The notes beneath the pieces are model-generated. The model saw only the letters and a list, made by a program, of their open reading frames with translations, was not told the DNA's origin and did no database searches. Shown one piece after another: positions 31,201 through 45,249 of a stretch of DNA of 64,000 bases. The stretch comes from Raphanus sativus (lineage: Eukaryota > Streptophyta > Magnoliopsida > Brassicales > Brassicaceae): positions 10,780,784 through 10,844,783 of the forward strand of contig NC_079511.1 in NCBI RefSeq assembly GCF_000801105.2. The letters run 5' to 3'. How positions within the stretch are numbered: the stretch's first letter is position 1; every line of letters begins with the position of its first letter. A program made the translations under genes and the position numbers.

Positions 31201-32492
31201 AGTAGATCACTTTTTGCCTCATTAAGAGTACCTGAGCACTCGACTCATTTATATACTGTCAGTGCCATGCGATAGTGTTAAATAAAGAAAGTTTCGCCTA
31301 CGGCAACAAAAAAAAGTTAAAGATCAAAGGCATCATCTATTACCATCATAGAACAACAAGCATTTGTAATTAAGAATACATTGGTTTCCTAACTAACAAA
31401 CAATGTAAACAATTTCTAACTGTTAAAGAACTAGAATAATTAGTTTCAAGAAAAAAAGAACTAAAATAATTAGATATTAGTTCTGAATCCATTTTTGAAA
31501 TATTGAAAAAGTAAAGTTGATAAAATAATTTTATCTTTGTTCGATTATGGCATAAAATATTTAATTTATTTACTTTATCTTAAAATTAGCTATAAAAATC
31601 TCATTAATATTTTTTTAATTATAAAATCTTGTAATATAGTTCCTATTTTGTTTGTTAGTTTAATTATTTATATGTTTTCTCTATTATAATACATATTATT
31701 TTCTTATCATTGAAATTTTTATGATTCGCTTTTACATAGCCTTACAAAGAAAATTTTACATTTTAAAACTAGATTAAACTAAAAATAAAATTCGAAAGAA
31801 AAAGCAAGTGTCACTAAGAGACAATATTGCAAAAAACTATACACGTTCAAAATGATAAGATACTTCTATAATTTTAAGAGAGACAAAAAGACCAAGACTC
31901 GAATTCTCGAATAGACGGGCTGTATGTGTAAAAAGGAGTGGACCATATACACGTTGAAAATTCTATCTGAAAAGATCCATATTTTGGCCTCTGCTTATGG
32001 CTGGCAGGCACTGTCGCTAGAGAAAACGCCGCCAGATCTATTATTTTTTCGTGGTAATATCCGTTTCCAGCTAACAATTTATTTATATTATTACATTATG
32101 ATCGAGAGTTGTGTTGCTAGTTTATGTAATCAGTTCAACCTTTTGATTAAATTTGGCCGTTAGTTTGTAAAATGTATGCGTGCACTCATGATACTGTCAC
32201 ACTTGATTGTGTAATAGCAAACCTACCAATAGGAAAAACGGCTGTTTATCGTTATAATGGAGCCAAGCATGGTAATAGAATTGCAGATTGTGACCATGAG
32301 ATAGATATTTTAAGCTATAATATATATTAAGATCACATATGGATTTACACAAAACTTATAGCCACAAGTAAAAGTGCTTCTTCTTTACTTTGAAACAGAG
32401 TGTACACCAGACTTATTCCAAAGGATTTTACTCTTTTATCTTAGACACTTGTAAACACCTTATTGATTTATTATCAAGAAGCAACAGCAGAG
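31201..32492. other. Downstream flank of the TTC38-like gene
   Basis: The left part to about 31,825 is AT-rich and specific to this site. From about 31,826 the sequence resembles the flanks at about 3,540, 10,100 and 18,760, which marks it as the ancestral 3' flank of the TTC38-like gene that was copied into the duplication field. No gene is seen. Confidence 0.5.
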
Positions 32493-35400
32493 TTAAAAAT
32501 AAGAAGATTCCAGCTTCTTAGCTCTATCTCTTGCACTCTCAGCCTCTGCATTGCCTTCCATGTCATAACTCTTCTCCTGCAACCACAAACACGACATGTT
32601 TTTTTCTCATCAGCAAAATCCATTGACACATGACAAGACTATGTGAGATCCTGCTTGAGAATGCATCATTATATTTTACCAGCAAACGCCACATGAAAGG
32701 AACACCATCTCTGACTTCGATCCTCTCTCTTATCACTTTTTTGGCTGCATAGATCAGAGCCAAGAGCGTTCATTGTTAATACTAAAAAGGATAATTATTT
32801 AACGAAACTGATTAAAGACTCTACAACAAACCTTACCAGTCTTGGATTGGCCTGTCTTTAGCAGCAGCTGGCACCACATTTCGTTGAAAACATCAATCTG
32901 TTCATCTGATGCCCCAATGATCTATTTTCAACCATCAAACAATTATAAACAAAAAAAACATAAAATCAATTGGGTCTAAACCAGAGAGTATTTGAGTTAC
33001 TAGACTGAGTTTTTTTTTTTACCTTATAACCAAAGGCGTTAAAATCTGAACCAAGTAGTTCTAGAGACTGTTTGTAGTTACCCCTTCCGTATTCACATAC
33101 AGCTTCTCCGAGCTAATAAGAAAGAAAACAAGAATCATATTAAGGAGTTGTAAGAATCAAAAACGGGAGGAACAAACCTGAATCCCTTTCTGCATCACTT
33201 GTTGTTTCTTCTTGTTCATCTTTGATAGTCTGCAAGAACAACCCAGGTTCACAACCAATCTGGTATCAGTAAGAAACTGTAGACTAACATAAATTCACCC
33301 TAACCGGAGCTTCAGACCCTCGAGTAATTCATGAGCCCTTGAAGTCTCCCCAGCCTTGGCTAATGCCCAAACTATCAATATGTCAAGGTGCCATGACATA
33401 TACCAGTTCTCCTAATATGTTAAAAACCAACTGATCAGTCCACATATCAATAAAACCAATTGAACAAAGGAACACATATCATCCCACTAGTGCATGGTTA
33501 ACCTGATCAGTCAATCGAGCTGCAAGTAGTTTGAGACGGTCTTCAAACGAACCTTTAAGAGCATCTCTTACATCCAAACGCAATAACAAACCGATAGCAT
33601 TGAGATAAACCTAGTATAGATGCAGACATTTGAGTATTGGATAGAGGGAAGTAAAATCATAAAAGTTCCCAATCCAAGAGAAGATTACTTCGGGAGGAAC
33701 AGCATCATCTTTCTCCAACTCTTTCCAGATGTGGTTATCATAAATCTCCTCTACTGTACTCATTGGTGACCCTCCTTCCAAATAACAGAGAGCAACATGC
33801 CACCAGTTATGTGTATACCTGACAATTTTATACATGTTTTGAGAGAAAAAGTAGTGTTTATAATATGTGAGAGCCATCAGTAAATGCTTTACAAAAAGGA
33901 AGAGCAAGAGCGCCAAGATTCTGCGAGTTCTTCCATGAACTCCACTGCTTCCTTAAAGTGACATTCATGTTGAAGAACATGACAACTCTGCAACAAACAA
34001 ACAAACAAAAAAAAGTAAAATAGTTAAAGAATACAGAGTAATAAGTCTGACATGGAAACTGAGAAAGAAAAGAGATGCAAAAAATGTTGAATTGTTTGAG
34101 AAACTCACACAGTGATGTGCCCATGCGTCTTCTTTGTTAATCTCATAGCCTTTTCTGGAAGCTGCTGCAGCTTCTTCCATTCGACCAAGTTCTAACAATG
34201 GGAACGCAAGCATAGCGTGTATGTAACTTTCTTCTTGATTCACAGGTAGAACCTACAAATATTGAGCAGATACAACCAAATTTAACAACCTTAGACCGTG
34301 AATATGTTCATTCACTGTGAACTTAAGTACTTACTTGCTGAACAAGACTCAAAAAGGGAGCAGGCTGTCCCATGTAGAAGCACAAAACCTGAGCTCTCTT
34401 CAGAGAAGCCAGATCCTTGGGGAATCTTTTAAGTAGCTACAAAAACAAACCACAATTTAGATTCAAACAAAGGACTCATAATGTTTCAGGTAAGTGAGAA
34501 ACCAACAAACCTCAGTGTGCATTTCAAGAGCCAAGTCATCATCCCTGTCCTCGGAGATCAAGTAACAAACAGCCTCAAAAACAGCTTTCTCATACGGTGT
34601 AGATTGTTCCTGAAGAAAAACGAATTTATACTTAAAAAAAAAAGAAACAGAACTAGAAAGCAGTGGATATACATATATAAAGACGCACAAGATTGGATCT
34701 TGCAGCTTCAACATAGGTATTAGCTTTGGAATGATCCGATGAGGAAAGGTAATGAGCAGCTAAAACGTTGCCCAAAACACAGTCTTTATCGTAGAGTGGT
34801 GCTTCTAGAATCACTTTCCAGTTCCTACCGTAACTAAGAACCTGAAAAAAAAAGAAACACGATCAAAACAAGAGATCAAATTACAAAGATCGAAACTTTA
34901 AGCACCACAAGCCAGAGAATGATAGAACCGTATTTTATAAACTACGGATTACTGAATATTGTAAATAATAAAATTGATAAAATTATACCAAAGAGTAAGA
35001 AAAATATGATACAACTGCAGAGGCGAGATATTATCTCTTTCCTTAACTCAAAATACGTCCCGTAGTGCGACGGTTCGATAACGTAATGAGTCCCAGGATA
35101 CAACTGCAAACAATCTTCTGAATTTGCGTCACTCTATCAGAAGCCTGGCGAAACTAGTTTTGTATTGTACTCTCAGACACAAAATAAAATAAAATAAATA
35201 TTCAAGTGGGAGCATTTTTCGATCTTATACATCATATATACCTTTTCTATAATGACAAGCACCTTTAAATAGAAACAAAAGAATGAGAGTCATAAGTCAC
35301 ACAATTATGACAAACCGTTACGTTATGGTTTTACCAAGTCAAACGTAAGTGGTGTTATGGAGCATTAAGCCACATCAATTATCATTATGAAAAACATATT

Positions 35401-38400
35401 TTCATTGACCTCTTGACTGTAACTTACTAGCAAATATATTAATATCTTTGACCAATCAAAGCTAATTTGTTTTGCTGTGGGTTTACATTTTTATATTTAA
35501 ACAAATATAAAAGATAACATGAATATGATTTAAACCATAAGTTATTAGACACAAGTCTATCTAATATATTTAAATCCAAATTCAAACCCAATATCCAATG
35601 TGTACATTTAAGTCACACATTTTATTACTCCATTTCTCATTCAAATGAACTCTATTTTTGACATATGAATACACTACTTCATAGTGTTTGTCAAACATTC
35701 AGTTATCCTGATGAACGTCTTCATCCGGAAACTTACCGAAAATGGTCTAAAACCATCTCGTCAAAAAACGAGTTCCAACAATCCCCCACATGAATAGAAA
35801 TGACTCTAGACACTAGACGACTCGACAGACTTGACTTTCTAGACAAGACTCGACAAGACTCAACTAAGGACTTTTGAGAGTACAAACGAGAAATTCACTG
35901 CATGATGAGGTGGTAGCAATTTTTCAGCCTTGAACCAGTCATTGTTAATAGCTATCGGATTTACTCGGCCAGGAGGTGGCCATGATGTCTTGAACCTCCC
36001 GGGCTTTGGTGTAAACCTAGACAATAGCCAAAACACAGTTTCATTCTCTCACAAAACCAATTTCTCTATTGTGTTCATTTTGGCCGTGAACATTCCTGGT
36101 AATCATGAGTGAACTTTAGAGAATATAGCCATTTTATTCTCCTAGAAACGGCCCCATTTCACACCCACAAGGTGATTTGCCATTAGTTTTGTTTAGAGGA
36201 GTATCATGTACTACTCCATTCATATCTCAAAACAATTGGCACAAATCATTAAAAGCAAATGCTTATCCTCTATTCCTTACATGTAGCACTGTTTAATCAT
36301 CCTAGGAACTGGGTATAGACCGAAGTCTTACAGTGCTTTGGGCAGATTTAGTTTGACTTAGTTGTCTCCTTGAACCTATTTCTTGGGATCTCCAATCTGA
36401 TAAGTAGAGTTACCGCCAAACCTCATCTTAGTTCATAGGCTAAACCCATTCCTCTTGATGATATTACAATTTGATCTCATGACACACCTTTAATAACAGG
36501 ATCCTAGGTTGTCATCACAATGAACATAATCTCTTAAGATTAGTCTAGATCAATTGTTTAATGATTTTTGTCATCTTTTTTCTTTCAAGATACAATCAAC
36601 CATTATTCATAAAACTCAGTGTACAACACTAGTTTTTTTTTAATTCATAGTTTGATAACTATCGCTAAGTTTATTTGGTCTCTTGCCAATGACTTTATTT
36701 GGTAAGCAAAGCTTCCCCCACATTTCTTGAGATAGCTCAAAACTATGTATATTTACATTTAACATCTCTTAAGAGTTTAGAAAGTTAATCTACAACTCCT
36801 TTAGATTTAAATGAATAATAAAAAACAATTTCAAAATTGTTACAATTTTCTTTAGAATGTATTTCATTCTCAGAAAATCACTTTTTAGATACAACTATTT
36901 TCATAGTTCTCTCAAGTTGATTTATAAATCTAACTTGTATATATTTTGAATTAATTTTCCAAAACATATTTTTGCTTTCAGCAATTATACATATCATTAT
37001 ATGATATTGTTTGTACCATCAAAACCACCATTTTTTATGGTTATTTTCAAGCATATTGTCTTTAGAAACTACAATACACATGTCAGTTTCAGTCATATTT
37101 ATCTGAACATTCTCATTGGTTTTGCATGGTCAACCTTTTTAAAAGGTGCATTAAAGCATTCACGAAATACAAATGTTTTGAACAATATCAACAAACATTT
37201 TATTTCTTAAGGCAAATGATTTATATGTGGCAGACCTCTCCCAAATTTTATTTGGGGCGTCGACTCACGAAATCTATTTCCATCCATACAACTTGATCTC
37301 AAAAGATCAAAAAATGTTATTTACGACTATGGTTTCACCATATTTTTGAAACTTGAATCAGTTTTTTTTTTCTCATGGTCATCCATGCTTAATAACTCAA
37401 TTAAGTTATCCCAAAATCTGAAAAAGAAATCAAAAACGTTAAACCATTCTTGATAATTAAAGCAAAATAATTATCATTTACCAAGTCAAAGCAACCATTA
37501 ACCAAGTAAAAAAAACGTTTACCAAACGTTACAAAATCTATATTAGCTTTATGAAAGCTAAAAGACAATGAATCCTGCAATTCACAAGCAAGCATAAAAA
37601 ATGCAGAAAATGATTTATAATGAAAATTTCCACAAATCCTGCAAAACAGATAATGTAAGCGAGAATAAGAGATACTTCAAGCAGCACAGAAAAATATATT
37701 AAAACATGGACGATGACAATCTGATGGAAAAAAAAATTTGATCTCCATCAATATATTTCTCCAATTCAGATTCCATTCCGGCATCTTTAACCTGTCCTTA
37801 CAAAAAAAATACTTTTTACAATAATCAGTCCGGTTAGTGCAAAGCAATAAACAGATATTTTGAGTTAAGACTGATAGAACCGTATTTTATAAACTACGGA
37901 TTACTGAATATTGTAAATAATAAAATTGATAAAATTATACCAAAGAGTAAGAAAAATATGATACAACTGCAGAGGCGAGATATTATCTCTTTCCTTAACT
38001 CAAAATACGTCCCGTAGTGCGACGGTTCGATAACGTAATGAGTCCCAGGATACAACTGCAAACAATCTTCTGAATTTGCGTCACTCTATCAGAAGCCTGG
38101 CGAAACTAGTTTTGTATTGTACTCTCAGACACAAAATAAAATAAAATAAATATTCAAGTGGGAGCATTTTTCGATCTTATACATCATATATACCTTTTCT
38201 ATAATGACAAGCACCTTTAAATAGAAACAAAAGAATGAGAGTCATAAGTCACACAATTATGACAAACCGTTACGTTATGGTTTTACCAAGTCAAACGTAA
38301 GTGGTGTTATGGAGCATTAAGCCACATCAATTATCATTATGAAAAACATATTTTCATTGACCTCTTGACTGTAACTTACTAGCAAATATATTAATATCTT

Positions 38401-38850
38401 TGACCAATCAAAGCTAATTTGTTTTGCTGTGGGTTTACATTTTTATATTTAAACAAATATAAAAGATAACATGAATATGATTTAAACCATAAGTTATTAG
38501 ACACAAGTCTATCTAATATATTTAAATCCAAATTCAAACCCAATATCCAATGTGTACATTTAAGTCACACATTTTATTACTCCATTTCTCATTCAAATGA
38601 ACTCTATTTTTGACATATGAATACACTACTTCATAGTGTTTGTCAAACATTCAGTTATCCTGATGAACGTCTTCATCCGGAAACTTACCGAAAATGGTCT
38701 AAAACCATCTCGTCAAAAAACGAGTTCCAACAGAGAAACCACATCAGAAGAGGAAACCTGAAGAAAGTAGGAGTCAATTGCGTTGATGCAATAATCGGAA
38801 GAAGCATTGACCTCATAACCCCACCGGACACATCTCTGTGGCTTCTCCAT
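32493..38850 (-). CDS. TTC38-like tetratricopeptide repeat protein (14 exons)
   Basis: Exons (high to low): 38,758-38,850; 34,689-34,841; 34,511-34,609; 34,335-34,436; 34,109-34,252; 33,893-33,987; 33,689-33,818; 33,503-33,610; 33,305-33,408; 33,178-33,229; 33,023-33,112; 32,837-32,921; 32,680-32,744; 32,493-32,576. All have GT-AG ends and joined phases, giving 467 aa, about the usual length of TTC38-family proteins (roughly 470). It starts MEKPQRCVRWGYEV. Characteristic blocks are VLEAPLYDKDC-like (exon 2), SYIHAMLAFPLLELGR and KEDAWAHHC (TPR helices, exon 5), YTHNWWHVALCYLEGG (exon 7) and WYMSWHLDIL (exon 9). The likely counterpart is At1g27110/At1g27150 (from memory). The molecular role of the plant protein is unknown, probably cytosolic protein interaction. 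Intron 1 is about 3.9 kb because it houses an LTR retrotransposon. Confidence 0.9.
34920..35780 (-). repeat. Long terminal repeat (3' LTR in element orientation)
   Basis: This 861-bp copy adjoins the purine tract, so it is the 3' LTR when read on the reverse strand. It lies nearest exon 2 of the host gene. Confidence 0.9.
37872..38732 (-). repeat. Long terminal repeat (5' LTR in element orientation)
   Basis: Same length and, as far as I can compare, same sequence as the other LTR. It lies 25 bp inside the donor site of host exon 1, so any LTR transcript would read toward host exon 2. Confidence 0.9.
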
Positions 38851-39370
38851 TTCACTGAAGAAAACAGAGCTTCTTGTCGCTGAAAACTTGTGACTTTCTT
38901 ACACGAACTGTTTCGTTTTTTTTTTTTTTTGAGAGAGAGAGAGACAATCAAAACATGAAGGAGACAGCGAGATTTGCATTATACTTGTCGTCATCAGTCC
39001 TTCGAGTAACACGAGTTCGTTCGTCTCTTGCGGATCAGTTGACGTGTTGCATTTTTTGGTTTTTCTCTCCACTTTTTTGGATAAACTCTTTATCCGTTCA
39101 CTCAACAGGTTAGGTGGGATTCTAAAACCGAACCAGACATTAAAACGGTTGAATTTACCGTTTTCAGTATCAGATTCACACTGCTAATGCTATGATAAGT
39201 TAAATGATCATATCAAATAAAATTTTATCACATTAGATGAAAGAACAAAGACAAAGTTTCGGCACATACGGAAAACTTATAAAAAGAAAAAAAGTTCTCA
39301 AAGACGACAAAACATCATTCATTCATTATTTCATCCCATTTAATATTTTGCATAAACATAAACAACCATA
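38851..39370. promoter_or_regulatory. Intergenic: TTC38-like promoter side and GST 3' flank
   Basis: On the reverse strand the TTC38-like leader contains a CT tract (GAGAGAGAGAGAGA on the forward strand at about 38,930-38,944) beside a long T/A run, a common feature of plant core promoters. The rest, up to the GST stop codon, holds the GST 3' flank. No other gene is seen. Confidence 0.45.
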
Positions 39371-41556
<2,186 letters not shown>

Positions 41557-42077
41557 TCATCGTCTCATGTTGCAGCAATGAGGCTTCCCGAGTCTCTGCA
41601 GCTTATCCCACATGCAAATCATCTGGCGAGGCGACTGATAATGAGCAGTGAAGTAGTCTTCTATGCATCCAAACTGGCAGAACTTGAGGCTGTGAACCAC
41701 TGCCACCGGTCTAGTCTCGTTGAACTTCTCCACCCACATTCCCATGCTCACATCTTCCATCTTGAATAACTGCAATAACCAAAAAAAAGCACCACTGACC
41801 ATATCAACAGATTCTAAAAATATATATAGATAACATTTTTCATGTTTCTTGAACAACTTACTCGTAATCTCTGCTGTTCAAAATCATCGACGATGAACTT
41901 AGCTATGTCATATGACAAGCTGTAACCCGGATCATTTGCATAAAGAGGATAATACTCTTCTGGCCATTCCTTGAAAGCCAACGTAAAATGTGAGCACCGC
42001 ACGTTTCCTATCATATTTACCTCGTATGTCACAGCTCCCAGTGCGCAGAAGATTATGGTAGAAATTAGTGTTTCCAT
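41557..42077 (-). pseudogene. Galactosyltransferase 3' fragment, copy 1
   Basis: It carries the final exon ([20 protein letters not shown] onward) and the 3' half of the preceding exon ([21 protein letters not shown]) of the intact gene at 52,213. The exon-5 piece is scrambled: after an LRTG-like stretch, the expected KWAVTYE is replaced by unrelated sequence containing [17 protein letters not shown]. The catalytic DDD motif is missing. The stop codon TGA has become CGA, adding one Arg. It is not a functional transferase. Confidence 0.85.
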
Positions 42078-42288
42078 TCATTGTTAGTTCTGTTTTGTTT
42101 CTAATCATTCCTATGCCCACCTGAATAATTCGCCTTTTTATTTAGTTGAGTTTCTAGCCGTAATGAAGATTTGAAAGAGTTGTAAAAGAAGGTTTAACAA
42201 CACCAAAACAAGGTCATCTTAAGACAAGACAAAAGTGAAGAATGAGTAAATGCAAGTACATAGACTAAGCTTTGTTAACTGAGACTAT

Positions 42289-43527
42289 TCATCTCCTTTT
42301 TTTATCATATCGTTGAGTTTCTAAGTCCTTGTGTTCTTTCCTTTTTCCTCCCACAGCAGGTTGCTTGATTTGCACTAGGCTTGGAACATAAGACCACACC
42401 TTTACGCTACAGTTTCTGTCTGTGCCGCCTAAACGTTCTCCGAGTTTTAGCTTCTTTAAGTATCCATCCTCTCCAACAATGTTCAATGTTTTGGAGTAGT
42501 AACTCATTGCCACTTTCTTCTCCTCGTCAATAAAGAAACTATTGCTTACACTCAGATGATAAACTCCAGTTTCCACTGTCAAGAACTTGGTCCACGACAC
42601 CTTTTCAGCCTCGATCTTAGTACTAATCCATATCTCATAGTCCCTTGGATATCTGTTGTGAGTAAGTAAAACAGCAAGCTTCTCTCCTCTAACACATGAC
42701 AAAGTCACATCATCCTTAGCATCAAACGGCAGACGCAGAAGAGGACCAAAACTCTCACTTGTAAAATCGAAACAGATAATGTGATCGTCAAGCAAGTCTT
42801 TTTTGCTACTTTTTGAAGCAGGCCAGTAAGTGTTTCCCTTGAGAGACACGCCAGGCTGACCAAGGAGTATACGCCAGTGTGGAGTGATATCAAGAGTCTT
42901 CCATGTACTAGAGTTGAAATCGTAAATCTCGTAACATGAATACTGGTGCGTAGGTCTATCATAATAATTATCTATAAACCTCAACAATTTGTAGCCACGA
43001 GAAGATGAGCTTTTGTCCTCGTACCCGAGAGCGTATGCGGACCTGTACCATCTGTATGAGCGGTGAGAGTATGTAGACTCTATGGACCTAGTTTGACCCA
43101 AATATGGATTCCAAAAAATATATTTGGTAACATCATCTTTCAAGACGCATAACAATAAACCATCGCAGTGGAAAACTTGAGATATCTTGTTCTGTTTGTC
43201 TAGGCAAGTAAGTCTATCTTGGCACTCTATGATTGGATCTTCATCGGTGCAGCCGAGAACGACCCTCGTGAGATAAAGATTGTAATCCATCATTGCGATC
43301 ATCAGAGACTCACCTTCCTTTACAGTGCTTAGTTTATCAATATGCATCTTTAAAATGCTTCGACTTTTGGATAAAGCTTCCCACTCTTTGCAAGTTAATC
43401 TCACTGCTCCCATTGATTTCAACGGAAGCCTAGACAGAATCTCCTCTACCAGATTCACCGGAAGATCGGAGATCTTCGTCGTTGTCTCGATCTTGATTGA
43501 CTTGCCGCGCGAAGAAGTAACCATCAT
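42289..43527 (-). CDS. F-box/FBA-domain protein 1
   Basis: A single-exon frame of 412 aa. Residues about 16-62 are the F-box (ISDLPVNLVEEILSRLPLKS, then VRLTCKEWEALSKS), which docks on a SKP1-like subunit of an SCF ubiquitin ligase. Residues about 115-380 form an FBA type 1 substrate-binding region (GLLLCVLKDD, IFWNPYLGQTR, YEIYDFNSSTWKTLD, GNTYWPASK, FDFTSESFGPLLRLPFD). The C terminus is basic. Its substrate is unknown. This is a very large, fast-evolving family in Brassicaceae. It differs from the second copy (48,776) by about 14 residues that I count, and both are open, so the duplication is recent. Confidence 0.9.
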   Translation of the reverse strand: MMVTSSRGKSIKIETTTKISDLPVNLVEEILSRLPLKSMGAVRLTCKEWEALSKSRSILKMHIDKLSTVKEGESLMIAMMDYNLYLTRVVLGCTDEDPIIECQDRLTCLDKQNKISQVFHCDGLLLCVLKDDVTKYIFWNPYLGQTRSIESTYSHRSYRWYRSAYALGYEDKSSSSRGYKLLRFIDNYYDRPTHQYSCYEIYDFNSSTWKTLDITPHWRILLGQPGVSLKGNTYWPASKSSKKDLLDDHIICFDFTSESFGPLLRLPFDAKDDVTLSCVRGEKLAVLLTHNRYPRDYEIWISTKIEAEKVSWTKFLTVETGVYHLSVSNSFFIDEEKKVAMSYYSKTLNIVGEDGYLKKLKLGERLGGTDRNCSVKVWSYVPSLVQIKQPAVGGKRKEHKDLETQRYDKKRR

Positions 43528-44946
43528 TTAACCACTAGGGTTTTGTTAACAAGAATCGAAGCTATTTAATTAAGGTTTCGGTTCCACAATTTCGGGTCAT
43601 TGTTAGGCCGGATTATACGACCCAACACTGTTTTGTATACATTGTCAACAACCAGAAAAAAAAAAAAGCCCACTGAAATATTATACTCTTAGATATTTAG
43701 TAATGATAATATTTAAAATTTTATATTATTTTAATTCAATGATAACTGTATATTTCAGTTTGCTATTGTAGTAGATTTTATAAATAATTCAATAAATAGA
43801 CCTTAATCCGCAGGCTCATGCAGATGGATTTTTATTTTCAATGTATAACATTTATAAACGATCAAACGCCTTTAATTTATATTTTGTATTTGGATGTTAA
43901 GCCAATTAAAGAGATATACTTTATCTAACAAAATTTTTAGGGGGATTAGTGGGAGATAAATTTAGGCATAGTTGATTGATTTTAAGAATCAAGAAATTTG
44001 TTAAATTTATAAAAAAAGTTCTAATGATTTTTTTCATATTTTAAAAGTCTATAAAACTATTCTCCTTAAGTATATATGTGCATTATTTGAAAAGTCTTGT
44101 TTTATGAGTTGAAATGTTAAAAATCTAAATTCCAATAACAATAGATTTTGATATAATTAAAAATCTTTTTAAAAAAATTGAATAACAATAAATTTTATAT
44201 GTCAATGAAGAATTATCAAACCAATTACACTTGATTTTATAAGAATAGTAGAATTTATTAGGCAATGACTATAAATTTTTTAAATTCTAACAATTATTAT
44301 AAATGTAACTCCCAGTAACACTTCCTTTTGACCATTACTTTCAAAACGCATAACTATATTTAAAAAAGTATATTTTTAATAAGTTTGGTTCTATTTAGAA
44401 TATTTTTTTTATAGATATGAAAGTTTGAGATGTGCTATCAGTTTTATATTTTAGTACAATGTATTAATGGATGACGGTCCACACCTTATGCGGAAGTTAT
44501 TTAATTAGTTTTAAATATTAAATTAATTAAAATAGATAATTTGATTTATTTTAATACAACAAAATTTAGATAGTAGCTTATTACTTGCAAAATCTTTTCT
44601 TTCTTCAATCACCAAACCTCACAAGTAAAAAAGTCATCATGATAATAACTTAACAAGGTTCTATTAATATTTTAAAATCACATAAAAGTATAAATCTATA
44701 GAATAAAACCATAATTACCAATTCTTAGTAAAGCCTATGAAAGCAAACCCCTCTTCAACAAAAAAATAATATAGATGATTGAACTTTTTTTTTTTATAAT
44801 TCCTATGAACATCAGTTTAATTGAATTTTATATAAATTTTCGGTACATAGGAGTTTGTATTAACATTTATTAATAAAATATACAAATTAAAAATATTCTT
44901 CTATTTAACTAAAGTTTTATAAACTAAAAGTAATAAATCATATATA
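43528..44946. other. AT-rich upstream flank of F-box gene 1
   Basis: The first 530 bp are shared with the duplicate at about 50,015-51,610. They carry the empty sites for the MITE and Helitron found there. The remainder is AT-rich with no gene. Confidence 0.5.
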
Positions 44947-45193
44947 CTCCCTCCGTTTCAATATAGTTGATGTTTTAGAAAGATAATTTTGTTTCAAATT
45001 AGATGAAGTTTTGAGATTTTAAAGTTAACTTAACTTTATTGGAAAATGTTCAACCAATTAGATTTCACAGTCTCTTTTATTATTGGTTAATTGATTTTAA
45101 AATATTTTCTTAAAATAATATTTATAGAAAAATCTAATTTTCTTAATCTTTGTGCACTAAGTCAAAACATCAAGTATTATGAAATAGAGGGAG
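44947..45193. mobile_element. Stowaway-type MITE
   Basis: Ends are CTCCCTCCGTTTCAATATAG and inverted CATAATACTTG-side AATAGAGGGAG, flanked by TA on both sides. The terminal CTCCCTCCGTTTC and TA target are the Tc1/Mariner Stowaway signature. 247 bp, non-coding. Confidence 0.85.
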
Positions 45194-45249
45194 TAAAAAA
45201 ACTGAATTTCTGAATTATAATGGCAAGAAATTGTATTCTTTGAACTCAC

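Larger units (their letters stand above)
34920..38732 (-). mobile_element. Non-autonomous LTR retrotransposon in intron 1
   Basis: Two 861-bp direct repeats (34,920-35,780 and 37,872-38,732) bound a 2,091-bp interior. GAGAA flanks both outer ends (34,915-34,919 and 38,733-38,737). On the reverse strand the LTR runs TGTTGGAACTCG to TTCTATCA, and a purine-rich tract ATGTGGGGGAT lies next to 35,781, as in Copia-like elements. The element is therefore on the same strand as its host gene. I find no gag or pol and no clear primer-binding site. The LTRs look identical by eye, implying a very young insertion mobilised in trans. Confidence 0.93.

Noticed and set aside
35930..37600. Short open frames of about 60-70 codons inside the LTR element
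   Set aside because: No gag, protease, integrase or reverse transcriptase motif; expected by chance in this length of AT-rich DNA.
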